Source: Methylobacterium currus (GTDB lineage: Bacteria; Pseudomonadota; Alphaproteobacteria; Rhizobiales; Beijerinckiaceae). From it: DNA of 64,000 nt. The notes beneath the pieces are model-generated. The model was given only the letters and a program-made list of their open reading frames with translations. It ran no database searches and was not told the origin of the DNA. Below are positions 49,739 to 58,107 of the stretch, piece by piece. The DNA lies in NCBI RefSeq assembly GCF_003058325.1, contig NZ_CP028843.1, positions 3,204,501-3,268,500 on the forward strand, in the 5' to 3' direction. Every line of letters begins with the position of its first letter. Within the stretch, counting starts at the first letter, position 1. The position numbers were made by a program, and so were the translations under genes.

Positions 49739-49814
49739 CTGCTGAGAGCGGATCCTTGTTGATGGATGGAAGGCCGGGTCAGATACGAGCCATAGCGGGA
49801 AGCATCGCACGGCC

Positions 49815-50045
49815 TTGCAAGCTGTCTTCGCCGATCCGGTTCGGGCCAACATCGAGTGGATCGACATCGAGGCCATGCTCGTCGCCTGCGGCGGTGAGGT
49901 GCAGGAAAGGCAGGAATCGCGGGTGCGGGTCGTCCTGTCGGGCGTTCGGGCCGTGTTTCACCGTCCGCATCCGCGGAAGGAAACCGATCGCGGCGCCGTG
50001 AAATCGGTTCGGTGCTTCCTGCTCGAAGCGGGCATCGAACCATGA
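49815..50045 (+). CDS. hicA: HicA-family toxin with an abnormal start
   Basis: mRNA interferase of the HicA family. The frame reads (SGKHRTA)LQAVFADPVRANIEW, then MLVACGGEVQERQES, VRAVFHRPHPRKETDRGAVK and SVRCFLLEAGIEP, matching HicA proteins of this subtype, with the histidine in VFHRPHP. The expected N-terminal helix is encoded upstream (SGKHRTA from 49794), but no ATG, GTG or TTG precedes it in frame; the first possible start is the TTG at 49815. Around 49792 the sequence is CCATAGCGGGAAG, where one added G would give ATGAGCGGGAAG, a normal start. It overlaps hicB by 4 bp. The toxin may be lost, short or poorly expressed. Confidence 0.75.
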   Translation: MQAVFADPVRANIEWIDIEAMLVACGGEVQERQESRVRVVLSGVRAVFHRPHPRKETDRGAVKSVRCFLLEAGIEP

Positions 50046-50371
50046 CCATCTTGCACCATGGCCCCTACCAAGCGGTCGTCGAGTCCGACGACGAGGCTGG
50101 TCTCTTCCATGGCGAAACCGTCAACCTGCGCGACGGTGTCACCTTCCAGGGCAGATCCGTCGACGAGTTGAAACAGGCTCTCGCCGAGAGCATCGACGAC
50201 TATGTCGCATTCTGCCGCGCCCGGGGAGAGGAACCGGGAGAACCGTTCTCCGGGCATCTTGTGGTGCGCGTCGATCCGAAAACCCACAAAGCGGCGGCAA
50301 GCGCGGCGCAGCGGGCCGGGATCACCTTGGAGACCTGGGTGGCGCGCATGCTCGATGCGGCGACGGCATGA
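50042..50371 (+). CDS. hicB: HicB-family antitoxin
   Basis: Antitoxin of 109 residues. The N-terminal partial RNase-H-like domain is GPYQAVVESDDEAGLFHGET, VTFQGRSVDELKQALAESID and DYVAFCRARGEEP. The C-terminal ribbon-helix-helix part is FSGHLVVRVDPKTHKAAASA and ITLETWVARMLDAA, which would bind the operator. The ATG overlaps the hicA TGA (ATGA at 50042-50045), giving the usual coupled hicAB order. The gene looks complete. A likely autoregulatory site was not identified. Confidence 0.88.
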   Translation: MTILHHGPYQAVVESDDEAGLFHGETVNLRDGVTFQGRSVDELKQALAESIDDYVAFCRARGEEPGEPFSGHLVVRVDPKTHKAAASAAQRAGITLETWVARMLDAATA

Positions 50372-50441
50372 TCGTTGTTTAAAGGCCGCCCGGCGAACCG
50401 GGCAGCCCCACCATGATCAACGCTGCGCGCGATCACACCCG

Positions 50442-50612
50442 CGCCTGCCCGCCAGCGACGAGCGGCTCGATGCCGTTGACTAAGCTCGCATCGCCCGAGG
50501 CCGGGACGAGCACCGCCCTGGCAATCTCGTCCGCCTCGCCGACGCGGCTCATCGGATTCTTCGAAGCGAGGGACATCGAGCAGGCCCTGCTGCTGAGCCG
50601 TGGCCTGTCCTA
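50442..50612 (-). pseudogene. Decayed 3' fragment of an SDR gene
   Basis: This stretch aligns without gaps, by eye, with about 51980-52150, the 3' end of the SDR gene at 51971-52726. Shared runs include GCTCGATGCCGTTGAC, GGCAATCTCGTCCGCCTCGC and GTCGAGCAGGCCCTGCTGCTG-like ATCGAGCAGGCCCTGCTGCT. Substitutions are scattered and some are non-synonymous. Only about 57 C-terminal codons remain, with no start and no rest of the gene. It is a relic of a paralogue or of a duplicated copy, 1.5 kb from the intact gene. Confidence 0.8.
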
Positions 50613-50625
50613 GGCTGGCCTATCC

Positions 50626-51156
50626 TTACGCCGGCACGCAGAGCGCCCGGGCCGCGGCGCTCGGGGGTGTCCGGGGCCGCGGTGCCGGCATCGCCGCGGC
50701 CGGGCATGGCGGTGGGTCATCGTCGTCGTCCCGGCGGCCCGGGCGGATGAAGATGCGCAGGTTCCGCAGCGTGCGCGAACGCCACCGCGGCGACCGTCGC
50801 CTCGTCGCAGGCGCGGCGGCGTCCCGCGGGGGTCTGTGGTGCGACGCGTCGTGGTCGAGTTCGGCGAGGGCCCCGAGCACGGCATCGATCGGGACCGGCT
50901 CGGCCCGGCAGCCCGCCAGGCAGCGCAGGCCAGGCGCATTCTCCAGGGCACAGGCATCCGAGGCCCAGGAGGCCAGGATCGCGCGCTTCTCCGCCCGCGA
51001 CAGGTGCGGATGCGTCAGCACCTCGCGCGGGTGCCGGAACACGTCGCCGGGCGCGACCAGCGCCTGCCACGCGTCGAACGAGGCGGGCTGGACGGCCGGC
51101 GGGTTCATCGGGCCGGCATGAGCAAGACCGGCATGGGTAAGATGCGTCTCCTTCAT
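50626..51156 (-). CDS. Conserved hypothetical protein downstream of hsp20
   Basis: About 176 residues from the ATG at 51156 (a GTG at 51162 is also in frame; GGAGG lies near). The core ASFDAWQALVAPGDVFRHPR and EVLTHPHLSRAEKRAILASW, then ASDACALENAPGLRC, is a well-formed helical module that I have seen in Methylobacterium hypothetical proteins. The rest is Arg-, Asp- and Pro-rich, including RRDDDDDPPPCPA, and likely disordered. It is 122 bp downstream of hsp20 on the same strand and may be a stress-linked accessory. Function unknown. Confidence 0.7.
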   Translation of the reverse strand: MKETHLTHAGLAHAGPMNPPAVQPASFDAWQALVAPGDVFRHPREVLTHPHLSRAEKRAILASWASDACALENAPGLRCLAGCRAEPVPIDAVLGALAELDHDASHHRPPRDAAAPATRRRSPRWRSRTLRNLRIFIRPGRRDDDDDPPPCPAAAMPAPRPRTPPSAAARALCVPA

Positions 51157-51278
51157 CGACACGGGTCATCCTCCCTGATGGCGCGTGAGTTGGCACGACA
51201 AGGGTTCAGGCCCCGGGGGCACGCCGGCCTCCGGGGTTTCCGTTCGTCAGTGGATGCTGCGGGAACCGGGCAGCCGGA

Positions 51279-51773
51279 TCAGGCGGCCTTGACGCGATCC
51301 GTGGCGTGGTCCTCGACCTGAGCCGGAGCGTTGTCCTGTCCGAGGGCGGCCTGCTTGCCACCGATGGTGATGCGGCGGGGCTTCAGCGCCTCCGGCACCT
51401 CGCGCTTGAGATCGACGGCCAGGAGGCCGTTCTCCAGGCTGGCGCCCGTGACCTTCACGTGGTCGGCCAGGCTGAAGGTCTGGCGGAACGCGCGCGCCGC
51501 GATGCCGCGATGCAGGTACGCGCGCTCGCCGTCCTTGTCCTTCTTCTGGCCGGTGACGAGCAGCGTGGTGTCGTGCTGGGTCAGCTCGATCTCGTCCTGC
51601 GAGAAGCCGGCCACCGCCATGGTGATGCGGTAGGCGTCGTCCGCCACCTTCTCGATGTCGTAGGGCGGCCACTGCGTCGACGGCTCGACCCGGGCGGCCT
51701 GGTCCAGCATCGAGAACAGGCGGTCGAAGCCGACGGTGGAACGGTAGAGTGGCGCGAAATCGTAGGTCCTCAT
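51279..51773 (-). CDS. Small heat-shock protein, Hsp20 family
   Basis: ATP-independent holdase of 164 residues that keeps unfolding proteins soluble. It starts MRTYDFAPLYRSTVGFDRLF (IbpA-like) at the ATG at 51773, with AAGGAGG 9 bases upstream. The alpha-crystallin domain runs from YDIEKVADDAYRITMAVAGF to the conserved ASLENGLLAVDLKREVPEAL. The C-terminal IxI-type anchor reads RITIGGK. No ROSE-type RNA thermometer could be identified in the short leader. Confidence 0.93.
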   Translation of the reverse strand: MRTYDFAPLYRSTVGFDRLFSMLDQAARVEPSTQWPPYDIEKVADDAYRITMAVAGFSQDEIELTQHDTTLLVTGQKKDKDGERAYLHRGIAARAFRQTFSLADHVKVTGASLENGLLAVDLKREVPEALKPRRITIGGKQAALGQDNAPAQVEDHATDRVKAA

Positions 51774-51970
51774 GACCACATCCTCCTTGGAGCAACGTGA
51801 TGACTTGGATCAGGTGATGTCTCGGGCCGCCGGACACCTCTGTCCGGCGGCCACCTTGCGAGCCCGGCCGGGCCTCGCGCGTACGTAACGCGAGCCCCGC
51901 GCTCCGGTTCCGGCCTCGGCGAGATTTTTTTCGGGCCTGCCCGCGTGCCCTCGTCCGGATGTCCCCCCGG

Positions 51971-52726
51971 TCAGACCTGCGCCTGGCCGCCGTCGACGAA
52001 CAGCTCGATGCCGTTGACGAAGCTCGCGTCGTCCGAGGCCAGGAACAGGGCCGCCTTGGCAATCTCGTCCGCCTCGCCGACCCGGCCCATCGGGATCCGC
52101 GAGGCGAGGGCGTCGAGCAGGCCCTGCTGCTGGGCCGCGTCCGGGCCGGCGAGATCGACGAGGCCGGGCGTGCGGGTCGCGCCGGGGCTCAGCGTGTTCA
52201 CCCGGATGGCGCGGCCCTTCAGGTCGAGGATCCAGTTGCGGGCGAGCGCCCGCACCGCCGCCTTCGAGGCCGCGTAGACGCTGAAGGCCTGCGTGCCTTC
52301 CGTGCCCGCCGTCGAGCCGGTCAGGATCACCGAGGCGCCGGGCGCCAGGAGCGGCAGCGCCTTCTGCACCGTGAACAGGACGCCCTTCACGTTGCGGCCG
52401 AACGTGTCCTCGTAATGCGCCTCCGTGATCTCGCCCAGCGGCAGCATCGACCCGCCGCCGGCATTGGCGAACAGCACGTCGATGCGGCCTGCCTCCGCCT
52501 GCACCTGCGCGTAGAGACGGTCGAGGTCGGCGAGCGTCGAGGCGTCGGCCTGAACGCCGGTGGCCGAGGGTCCGATGGCCGCGACGGCCTTGTCCAGCTC
52601 CGCCCGGCGCCGGCCGGTGACGAAGACGCGGGCGCCTTCCTGCGCGAAGAGCCGGGCGGTGGCCAGACCGATGCCGCTGGTGCCGCCGGTCACCACGGCG
52701 ACCTTGTTGCTGAGTTTGTTCGTCAT
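51971..52726 (-). CDS. SDR family oxidoreductase
   Basis: Classical SDR of 251 residues. It starts [20 protein letters not shown], has the NAD(P) loop, [20 protein letters not shown], the catalytic serine in [11 protein letters not shown] and the YxxxK pair in [13 protein letters not shown]; it ends [12 protein letters not shown]. Substrate unknown. It is divergent from a LysR regulator with 98 bp between starts, so probably controlled by it. A decayed copy of its 3' end lies at 50442-50612. Confidence 0.92.
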   Translation of the reverse strand: MTNKLSNKVAVVTGGTSGIGLATARLFAQEGARVFVTGRRRAELDKAVAAIGPSATGVQADASTLADLDRLYAQVQAEAGRIDVLFANAGGGSMLPLGEITEAHYEDTFGRNVKGVLFTVQKALPLLAPGASVILTGSTAGTEGTQAFSVYAASKAAVRALARNWILDLKGRAIRVNTLSPGATRTPGLVDLAGPDAAQQQGLLDALASRIPMGRVGEADEIAKAALFLASDDASFVNGIELFVDGGQAQV

Positions 52727-52790
52727 GATCCGTCTCTCTCGATCGGGTGTGTGAGCGGGACCATGGACCAGCGTTAGCGCTTGCGATACG

Positions 52791-52814
52791 GCAACGTCCG
52801 CAAACCATCGTTGC
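52791..52814. promoter_or_regulatory. Candidate LysR operator
   Basis: Inverted arms GCAACG (52791-52796) and CGTTGC (52809-52814), 12 bp apart, lie in the 98-bp region between the SDR and LysR genes, 10 bp before the lysR start. Position and dyad symmetry fit a LysR recognition site; the spacing is only approximate to the T-N11-A rule. Confidence 0.4.
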
Positions 52815-52824
52815 AGAACTGTCG

Positions 52825-53736
52825 ATGTCGAAGCTGCCGGATTTCGAGGGGCTCGCCCTCTTCGCCAAGGTCGCGGAGGAGCGCTCCTATGCGGGCGCCG
52901 CACGGGCCGCAGGCGTTTCGGTCGCCACCGTGTCCCGGGCGGTGAGCCGGCTGGAGGAGCGTCTGGGCGGCCGTCTCATCAACCGCAGCTCCCGCCGGCT
53001 CGCCCTCACCGCCCTCGGAGAGCAGGTGGTCGAGGGCGCCGCACGGGCCTGCCGCGAGGCGCAAAGCACGGAGGATGCGGCGCGCGACCTGTCGCGCCAG
53101 CCGCGGGGCACGGTGCGGCTCGCAGTGCCGATGTCGTTCGGGCTGCGCTGGGTCGCGCCGCTGCTGCCGGACCTGTTTCGTCTCTATCCGGAACTCGCCG
53201 TCGACCTGCACCTCTCGGACGCGACGGTCGACCTCGTCGGAGAGGGGTTCGACGCGGCCTTGCGGATCGCGGCCCTGCCGGATTCGGCCCTCGTCGCGCG
53301 GCGGCTCCGGCCTGTCGCGGCCCTCGTCGTGGCGGCACCGGCCTACCTGGCCCGCCACGGCCGGCCGCACCATCCGGACGGCTTACGGCCGGACCACTGC
53401 CTCGGCTACGCCTACCGCGCCCGTCGGGGCGTCTGGCACTTCACCGGTCCGGAGGGCGCGGAGGCGAGCGTCGTGCCGGCCGGGCCGTTGCGGGTGACGA
53501 ATGCCGACGCGCTGCTGCCGGTTCTGCTCGACGGGCTCGGTGTGGCCGAGCTGCCGGACTTCATCGCCGCCGAGTACCTCGGCGACGGGCGCCTGGAGGC
53601 CCTGCTGCCGGGCTGGCACCTGCCGGGCGGCGCACTCTCCTTCGTCACGCCGAGCGCGCAGGCGCGTCCCGCGAAGGTCGAGGCCCTGGCCGAGTTCTTC
53701 GCCGCGCGGCTCTCCCGCCCGGACCGGACCGCGTAA
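52825..53736 (+). CDS. LysR family transcriptional regulator
   Basis: Regulator of 303 residues. The N-terminal winged helix is [20 protein letters not shown] and [20 protein letters not shown], with [20 protein letters not shown] as the wing. The C-terminal effector domain contains the usual [18 protein letters not shown] and [20 protein letters not shown]. It belongs to the CrgA/DhcR-like group by pattern. It is divergent from the SDR gene, the expected target. The effector is unknown. The gene ends 16 bp before the ribE 3' end. Confidence 0.93.
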   Translation: MSKLPDFEGLALFAKVAEERSYAGAARAAGVSVATVSRAVSRLEERLGGRLINRSSRRLALTALGEQVVEGAARACREAQSTEDAARDLSRQPRGTVRLAVPMSFGLRWVAPLLPDLFRLYPELAVDLHLSDATVDLVGEGFDAALRIAALPDSALVARRLRPVAALVVAAPAYLARHGRPHHPDGLRPDHCLGYAYRARRGVWHFTGPEGAEASVVPAGPLRVTNADALLPVLLDGLGVAELPDFIAAEYLGDGRLEALLPGWHLPGGALSFVTPSAQARPAKVEALAEFFAARLSRPDRTA

Positions 53737-53752
53737 CCACGGCTTCGCGAAG

Positions 53753-54397
53753 TCAGCCCGCCTCGACCGCCGCCCGCGCCTCCGTCAGCCGCGCCGCGTA
53801 GCGGGCGATCAGGTCGACCTCGAGGTTGAGCCTGTCCCCGGCCCGGCGCTCGCCCCAGGTCGTCACGGCGAGCGTGTGGGGGATCAGCAGCACCGTGAAG
53901 GTGTCGCCCTCGACACCGTTGACGGTGAGCGAGGTGCCGTCGAGGCAGACCGATCCCTTCTCGGCGATGAACCGCGACAGGGCGGGCGGCGCCCGGAGCA
54001 CGAAGCGCTCGCTCGGCGCCCAGAGGTCGCCGGCCTGGCCGGTCACCGGCTCGCGGGCGACGATCTCGGCGAGGCCGTCGACGTGGCCGGTGACGAGGTG
54101 GCCGCCGAGCTCGTCGCCGATCTTCAGCGAGCGCTCCAGATTCACCCGCGTGCCGGGCACCCAGGCCCCGACATTGGTGCGGGCCAGGGTCTCGGCGGCG
54201 GCGTCGACCTCGAAGGTGCAGCCGCCATCCCGCGGCGTCACCGTCACGGCGGTGAGGCAGGGGCCCGAGCAGGCGATCGAGGCGCCGATCAGGATGCCGG
54301 CAGGGTCGTAGGCGCAGTCGATGGCGATGCGCTTCAGCTTGGAATCGCCGGAGATTGCGGCGACGCGGCCGACATCCGAGACGAGGCCGGTGAACAT
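53753..54397 (-). CDS. ribE: Riboflavin synthase, alpha subunit
   Basis: Dismutates two lumazine molecules into riboflavin. The product has 214 residues and two barrel repeats: MFTGLVSDVGRVAAISGDSK with IGASIACSGPCLTAVTVTPR, and GGHLVTGHVDGLAEIVAREP with KGSVCLDGTSLTVNGVEGD. It begins immediately after the ribD stop (54398), so the two are co-translated. ribH lies 9 kb away. Confidence 0.95.
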   Translation of the reverse strand: MFTGLVSDVGRVAAISGDSKLKRIAIDCAYDPAGILIGASIACSGPCLTAVTVTPRDGGCTFEVDAAAETLARTNVGAWVPGTRVNLERSLKIGDELGGHLVTGHVDGLAEIVAREPVTGQAGDLWAPSERFVLRAPPALSRFIAEKGSVCLDGTSLTVNGVEGDTFTVLLIPHTLAVTTWGERRAGDRLNLEVDLIARYAARLTEARAAVEAG

Positions 54398-55558
54398 CTA
54401 CGGGCTCCGTACGTGGCAGGTGAAGAGATCGGTGCCGACTCGGACCTCCTCCGCGACCGTGAACTCCGCGGAGGCGAGGCGCGCGGCGAGGTTCGGGCCG
54501 ACCGCCGGCAGGCCGGGCTGGCCGAGGACGCAATCGCCTGTGACGAGCAGGCACTCGTCGATGAGGTTGTCGCGCGCGAGCGCGTCGGCGAGCGTCGGCC
54601 CGCCCTCCGAGCAGACCCGGGTCAGGCCTAAGGCGCCGAGGAAGCGCAGGGCCTCCGGCAGATCGATGCGGCCCTCCGCCGTGACCGGCACCCGCTGCAC
54701 CTCGGCGCCGGCGGCGCTCAAGGCGCGCTCCGCCTCGGCGGAGCCGTGCGGGCCGGCGAGGATCAGCGTCGGGACGGTGGCGCTGGTGCGCACCAGGCCG
54801 GCGGTGGGCGGCGTGCGCAGGCAGGGATCGAGGACGATCCGCAGCGGCGAGCGCTCCGCCATCCCGGGCAGGCGCACGGTGAGCGCCGGATCGTCCGCCA
54901 GCACCGTGCCGACGCCGACCATGATCGCGTCGCAATGGGCCCGCTGCAGGTGGATCTCGGCATTGGCCCGGGGCCCGCTGATCATCAGCCGTCCCTCCCC
55001 GCCCGCCGCAAACCCGTCCGCCGTGCGGGCGAGCTTGAGGAAGACCGCCGGCCGGCCGTGGAGGATCCGGGTCACGTGACCGCGCTGGTCGCGCGCCGCC
55101 TCCGCGCCGAGGAGCCCGACCGAGACGGCGATGCCGGCGTCAGAGAGCCGGGCATGGCCGCGGCCGGCGACCCGGGGATCGGGATCGTCCATCGCGCTCA
55201 CCACTCGGGCGACGCCCGCCGCGATGGTGGCGTCGGCGCACGGGCTGGTGCGGCCGTGATGCGAGCAGGGTTCCAGCGTCACGTAGAGCGTCGCGCCGCG
55301 GGCCGCCTCGCCGGCTGCCGCCAGCGCCACCCTCTCGGCATGGGGCCGGCCGCCGGGTTGCGTCACGCCCTGGGCCAGGATGCGCTCGGCTCCCGCCGGA
55401 CCGCCGACCAGCACCGCCCCGACCGAGGGGTTGGGCCAGGCCTGACCGAGATGACGCCGGCCGAGGGCGAGGGCGAGGCGCATGTGGCGCCGGTCGGCCT
55501 CAGCCTGGAGGGGATCGTGCCGCAGGGGATCGTGCCGGAGGGGACGGTGGCCGCTCAC
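54398..55558 (-). CDS. ribD: Bifunctional riboflavin deaminase/reductase
   Basis: Two early riboflavin steps in one protein of 386 residues. The deaminase has the zinc sites [20 protein letters not shown] and [19 protein letters not shown]; the reductase begins near residue 150 ([20 protein letters not shown]) and has [20 protein letters not shown]. The GTG start at 55558 overlaps the nrdR stop (GTGA). The first 20 residues contain [12 protein letters not shown] from a 15-bp tandem repeat; an alternative ATG at 55483 would skip them. nrdR-ribD-ribE order is common. Confidence 0.95.
   Translation of the reverse strand: MSGHRPLRHDPLRHDPLQAEADRRHMRLALALGRRHLGQAWPNPSVGAVLVGGPAGAERILAQGVTQPGGRPHAERVALAAAGEAARGATLYVTLEPCSHHGRTSPCADATIAAGVARVVSAMDDPDPRVAGRGHARLSDAGIAVSVGLLGAEAARDQRGHVTRILHGRPAVFLKLARTADGFAAGGEGRLMISGPRANAEIHLQRAHCDAIMVGVGTVLADDPALTVRLPGMAERSPLRIVLDPCLRTPPTAGLVRTSATVPTLILAGPHGSAEAERALSAAGAEVQRVPVTAEGRIDLPEALRFLGALGLTRVCSEGGPTLADALARDNLIDECLLVTGDCVLGQPGLPAVGPNLAARLASAEFTVAEEVRVGTDLFTCHVRSP
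55510..55554. repeat. 15-bp tandem repeat at the ribD 5' end
   Basis: GGGGATCGTGCCGCA (55510-55524), GGGGATCGTGCCGGA (55525-55539) and a diverged GGGGACGGTGGCCGC (55540-55554). On the minus strand this encodes the repeated LRHDP in the RibD N-terminus. It keeps reading frame. Confidence 0.85.
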
Positions 55559-56103
55559 GACGCGCGGCTCCGCGGACGCCGGGCCGGCGGCGCCAGGTCG
55601 ATCGGAGGCGGTGGGTCGGCCGGCGGCGATTCGTCGGCCGCCGCCTGGGCCGCGCCGGCAGCGAGGTGGCCCAGAAGCTCCTCGAAGTCGCGGGCCTCGC
55701 GAAAATTCTTGTAGACGGAGGCGAAGCGCACATAGGCGACGTCGTCGAGGCCTTTCAGCCCCTCCATCACCGCCTCGCCGATCGCCTCGCTGGTCACCTC
55801 GGCCTCGCCGGTGCTCTCGAGCCGGCGGGTGATGCCGCTGACCAGCCGCTCGATCCGCTCCGGCTCGACCGGGCGCTTGCGGAGCGCGGTCTCGACCGAG
55901 CGCTGCAGCTTGTCACGGTCGAACGGAACCTTGCGGCCCGAGCGCTTGACGACGATCAGCTCGCGCAGCTGCACCCGCTCGAAGGTGGTGAAGCGGCCGC
56001 CGCAATCCGAGCACGTGCGCCGGCGCCGGATCGCCGAGCTGTCGTCGCTCGGCCGCGAATCCTTCACCTGCGTGTCGAGGCCGCCGCAATAGGGGCACCG
56101 CAT
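55555..56103 (-). CDS. nrdR: Transcriptional repressor NrdR
   Basis: Zinc-ribbon/ATP-cone repressor of ribonucleotide reductase genes; 182 residues. The ribbon is [20 protein letters not shown] with [15 protein letters not shown]; the ATP-cone covers [20 protein letters not shown] to the end of the core. The C-terminus has an extra Pro/Ala-rich tail, longer than the usual 150-160 residues. Located between glyA and ribD, a frequent arrangement (glyA-nrdR-ribD). Confidence 0.96.
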   Translation of the reverse strand: MRCPYCGGLDTQVKDSRPSDDSSAIRRRRTCSDCGGRFTTFERVQLRELIVVKRSGRKVPFDRDKLQRSVETALRKRPVEPERIERLVSGITRRLESTGEAEVTSEAIGEAVMEGLKGLDDVAYVRFASVYKNFREARDFEELLGHLAAGAAQAAADESPPADPPPPIDLAPPARRPRSRAS

Positions 56104-56126
56104 CGGCCGCCCGTTCCTCTGGTATG

Positions 56127-56161
56127 AAAAAGGGCCGGTCCCGCGCGGGCGGGACCGGCCC
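56127..56161 (-). terminator. Intrinsic terminator of glyA
   Basis: GGGCCGGTCCCGC (56132-56144) pairs with GCGGGACCGGCCC (56149-56161) over four bases; on the minus strand TTTTT follows. It lies 65 bp after the glyA stop and 23 bp before nrdR, so nrdR-ribD-ribE likely has its own promoter or depends on read-through. Confidence 0.9.
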
Positions 56162-56226
56162 CGGAAGGGGCGTGTTCTAGAGCGCTCCCGGCGGAAGGGG
56201 AAGCCGGGAGATCGGGCTCTTACATC

Positions 56227-57528
56227 TCAGCCATAGATCGGGAAGCGGTCGGTGAGCGCGTGGACCTCGCGCTTGGCCGCTTCCTCGGCGCCCGCATCCC
56301 CCGCCTCGCCGGCGCGGTGCAGGCCGTCGAGCACCCGCACGATCAGCTCGCCGACCTTCTTGAACTCGGCGACGCCGAAGCCACGGGAGGTCGCGGCCGG
56401 GGTGCCGAGGCGGATGCCGGAGGTGATGGTCGGCTTCTGCGGGTCGAACGGCACGCCGTTCTTGTTGCAGGTGATGCCGGCGCGGGAGAGCGCGGCTTCC
56501 GCCGCCTTGCCGGTCAGCTCCTTGGCGCGCAGATCCACCAGCATCAGGTGGTTGTCGGTTCCGCCGGAGGTGATGTCGTAGCCGCCCGAGATGATCGTGT
56601 CGGCGAGCGCCCGGGCGTTCTCGACCACCTGGCGGGCGTAAGATTTGAACTCCGGCCGCAGGGCCTCGCCGAAGGCCACCGCCTTGCCGGCGATGACGTG
56701 CATCAAGGGACCGCCCTGGAGGCCGGGGAAGATCGCCGAGTTCAGCTTCTTCGCCAGGGCCTCGTCGTTGGTCAGGATCATGCCGCCGCGCGGGCCGCGC
56801 AGGGTCTTGTGGGTGGTGGTGGTGACGACGTGGGCGTGCGGGAACGGCGAGGGGTGGGCGCCGCCCGCCACCAGGCCGGCGAAGTGGGCCATGTCGACGA
56901 AGAACACCGCGCCGACGCTGTCGGCGATCTCGCGGAACTTGGCGAAGTCCCAGTGGCGCGGATAGCCCGAGCCGCCCGCGATGATGACCTTCGGCTTGTG
57001 CTCCTGGGCCAAGCGCTCGACCTGCTCCATGTCGATGCGCTGGTCGTCGCGCCGCACGGTGTAGGAGACCGGCTTGAACCACTTGCCCGAGACGTTCGGG
57101 GGGGCGCCGTGGGTCAGGTGGCCGCCGGCGGCGAGGTCGAGGCCGAGGAACGTGTCGCCGGGCTGCATGGTCGCCATGAAGACGGCCTGGTTCGCCTGGG
57201 AGCCGGAATTCGGCTGCACGTTGGCGAACTCGCACCCGAAGAGGCGCTTGGCCCGCTCGATGGCGAGGTTCTCGGCGATGTCGACGAACTCGCAGCCGCC
57301 GTAATAGCGCCGGCCGGGATAGCCCTCGGCGTATTTGTTGGTCAGCACCGAGCCCTGCGCCTCGAGCACGGCGCGCGAGACGATGTTCTCCGAGGCGATC
57401 AGCTCGATCTCGTGCTGCTGGCGGCCGAGTTCCTTGGCGACGGCGCCGGCGAGCTCCGGATCGGCATCGGCCAGCGACGCGGAGAAGAACGAGTTGGACC
57501 GGGAAGTGGCGGCGGTGCCCACGCTCAT
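56227..57528 (-). CDS. glyA: Serine hydroxymethyltransferase
   Basis: PLP enzyme that converts serine and tetrahydrofolate into glycine and methylene-THF; a key step of the serine cycle if this is a methylotroph. The product has 433 residues from the ATG at 57528 ([20 protein letters not shown]). Seen: [34 protein letters not shown], the PLP lysine in [18 protein letters not shown], and [14 protein letters not shown]. The 289-bp upstream gap holds its promoter; I found no glycine or THF riboswitch. Confidence 0.96.
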   Translation of the reverse strand: MSVGTAATSRSNSFFSASLADADPELAGAVAKELGRQQHEIELIASENIVSRAVLEAQGSVLTNKYAEGYPGRRYYGGCEFVDIAENLAIERAKRLFGCEFANVQPNSGSQANQAVFMATMQPGDTFLGLDLAAGGHLTHGAPPNVSGKWFKPVSYTVRRDDQRIDMEQVERLAQEHKPKVIIAGGSGYPRHWDFAKFREIADSVGAVFFVDMAHFAGLVAGGAHPSPFPHAHVVTTTTHKTLRGPRGGMILTNDEALAKKLNSAIFPGLQGGPLMHVIAGKAVAFGEALRPEFKSYARQVVENARALADTIISGGYDITSGGTDNHLMLVDLRAKELTGKAAEAALSRAGITCNKNGVPFDPQKPTITSGIRLGTPAATSRGFGVAEFKKVGELIVRVLDGLHRAGEAGDAGAEEAAKREVHALTDRFPIYG

Positions 57529-57817
57529 GATGGCCTCAGGGTTCGTCGGGAGCCGCCCGGACGGAGCGCCGGTGCGGAGAGTAAGCGACTGGGATCGGCC
57601 GGCTTCTACACGCGGGCGGCGCGAGAGTCCAAGGCCGCAGCCCCGGACCTTCGTCCGCGCAGCGGCCATCGGGCTCCGCGCGGGGACCCTGCGGCAGGAT
57701 CTCCGGCACAAGATCACCGGGCTCGGACCCCAGAGCTAAGATTAGACGCGATTTGCGTCAAGCGTTCGGCGCTTCAGAAAAACTGAAGGCAACGTCACAA
57801 ATCTTTTCGGCTGGACT

Positions 57818-58030
57818 TCAGTAGTGGGGCGGCGGCGGCTCGTCGCCGGTCTCGGCCGGGCGCTCGGCCATCTCGCGCACCCGCTCGCGCAGGGCGGCGA
57901 CGTGCCGCGTCAGGGCATCGATCGCGCTCCACTGCTCGGTGACGATGCGGTTCAGGTCCTCGATCGTGGCGTCCTGGTGGGCGATGCGGGCTTCCAGGGC
58001 GTCGAGGCGGGATTCGGGGTCCGGGGTCAT
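57818..58030 (-). CDS. slyX: SlyX family protein
   Basis: Short coiled-coil protein of 70 residues: MTPDPESRLDALEARIAHQD, then ATIEDLNRIVTEQWSAIDAL with heptad leucines, and the diagnostic tail EPPPPHY. Its function in bacteria is not well defined. It is 77 bp from the L,D-transpeptidase terminator and stands alone before the glyA promoter region. Confidence 0.9.
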   Translation of the reverse strand: MTPDPESRLDALEARIAHQDATIEDLNRIVTEQWSAIDALTRHVAALRERVREMAERPAETGDEPPPPHY

Positions 58031-58049
58031 GGGGGCTTCCCGTCATGCG

Positions 58050-58079
58050 AAAACGGCCCGGGCGCTGAGCCCGGGCCGT
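58050..58079 (-). terminator. Intrinsic terminator of the L,D-transpeptidase gene
   Basis: ACGGCCCGGGC (58053-58063) and GCCCGGGCCGT (58069-58079) pair over GCTGA; TTTT follows on the minus strand. It lies 28 bp after the stop of the gene ending at 58108. Confidence 0.85.
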
Positions 58080-58107
58080 CGTCAGTTCGGCTTCGTTGTC
58101 GCGGCGA

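Noticed and set aside
57529..57817. Possible glycine or tetrahydrofolate riboswitch before glyA
   Set aside because: No matching conserved core could be read; the region is treated as an ordinary promoter gap.
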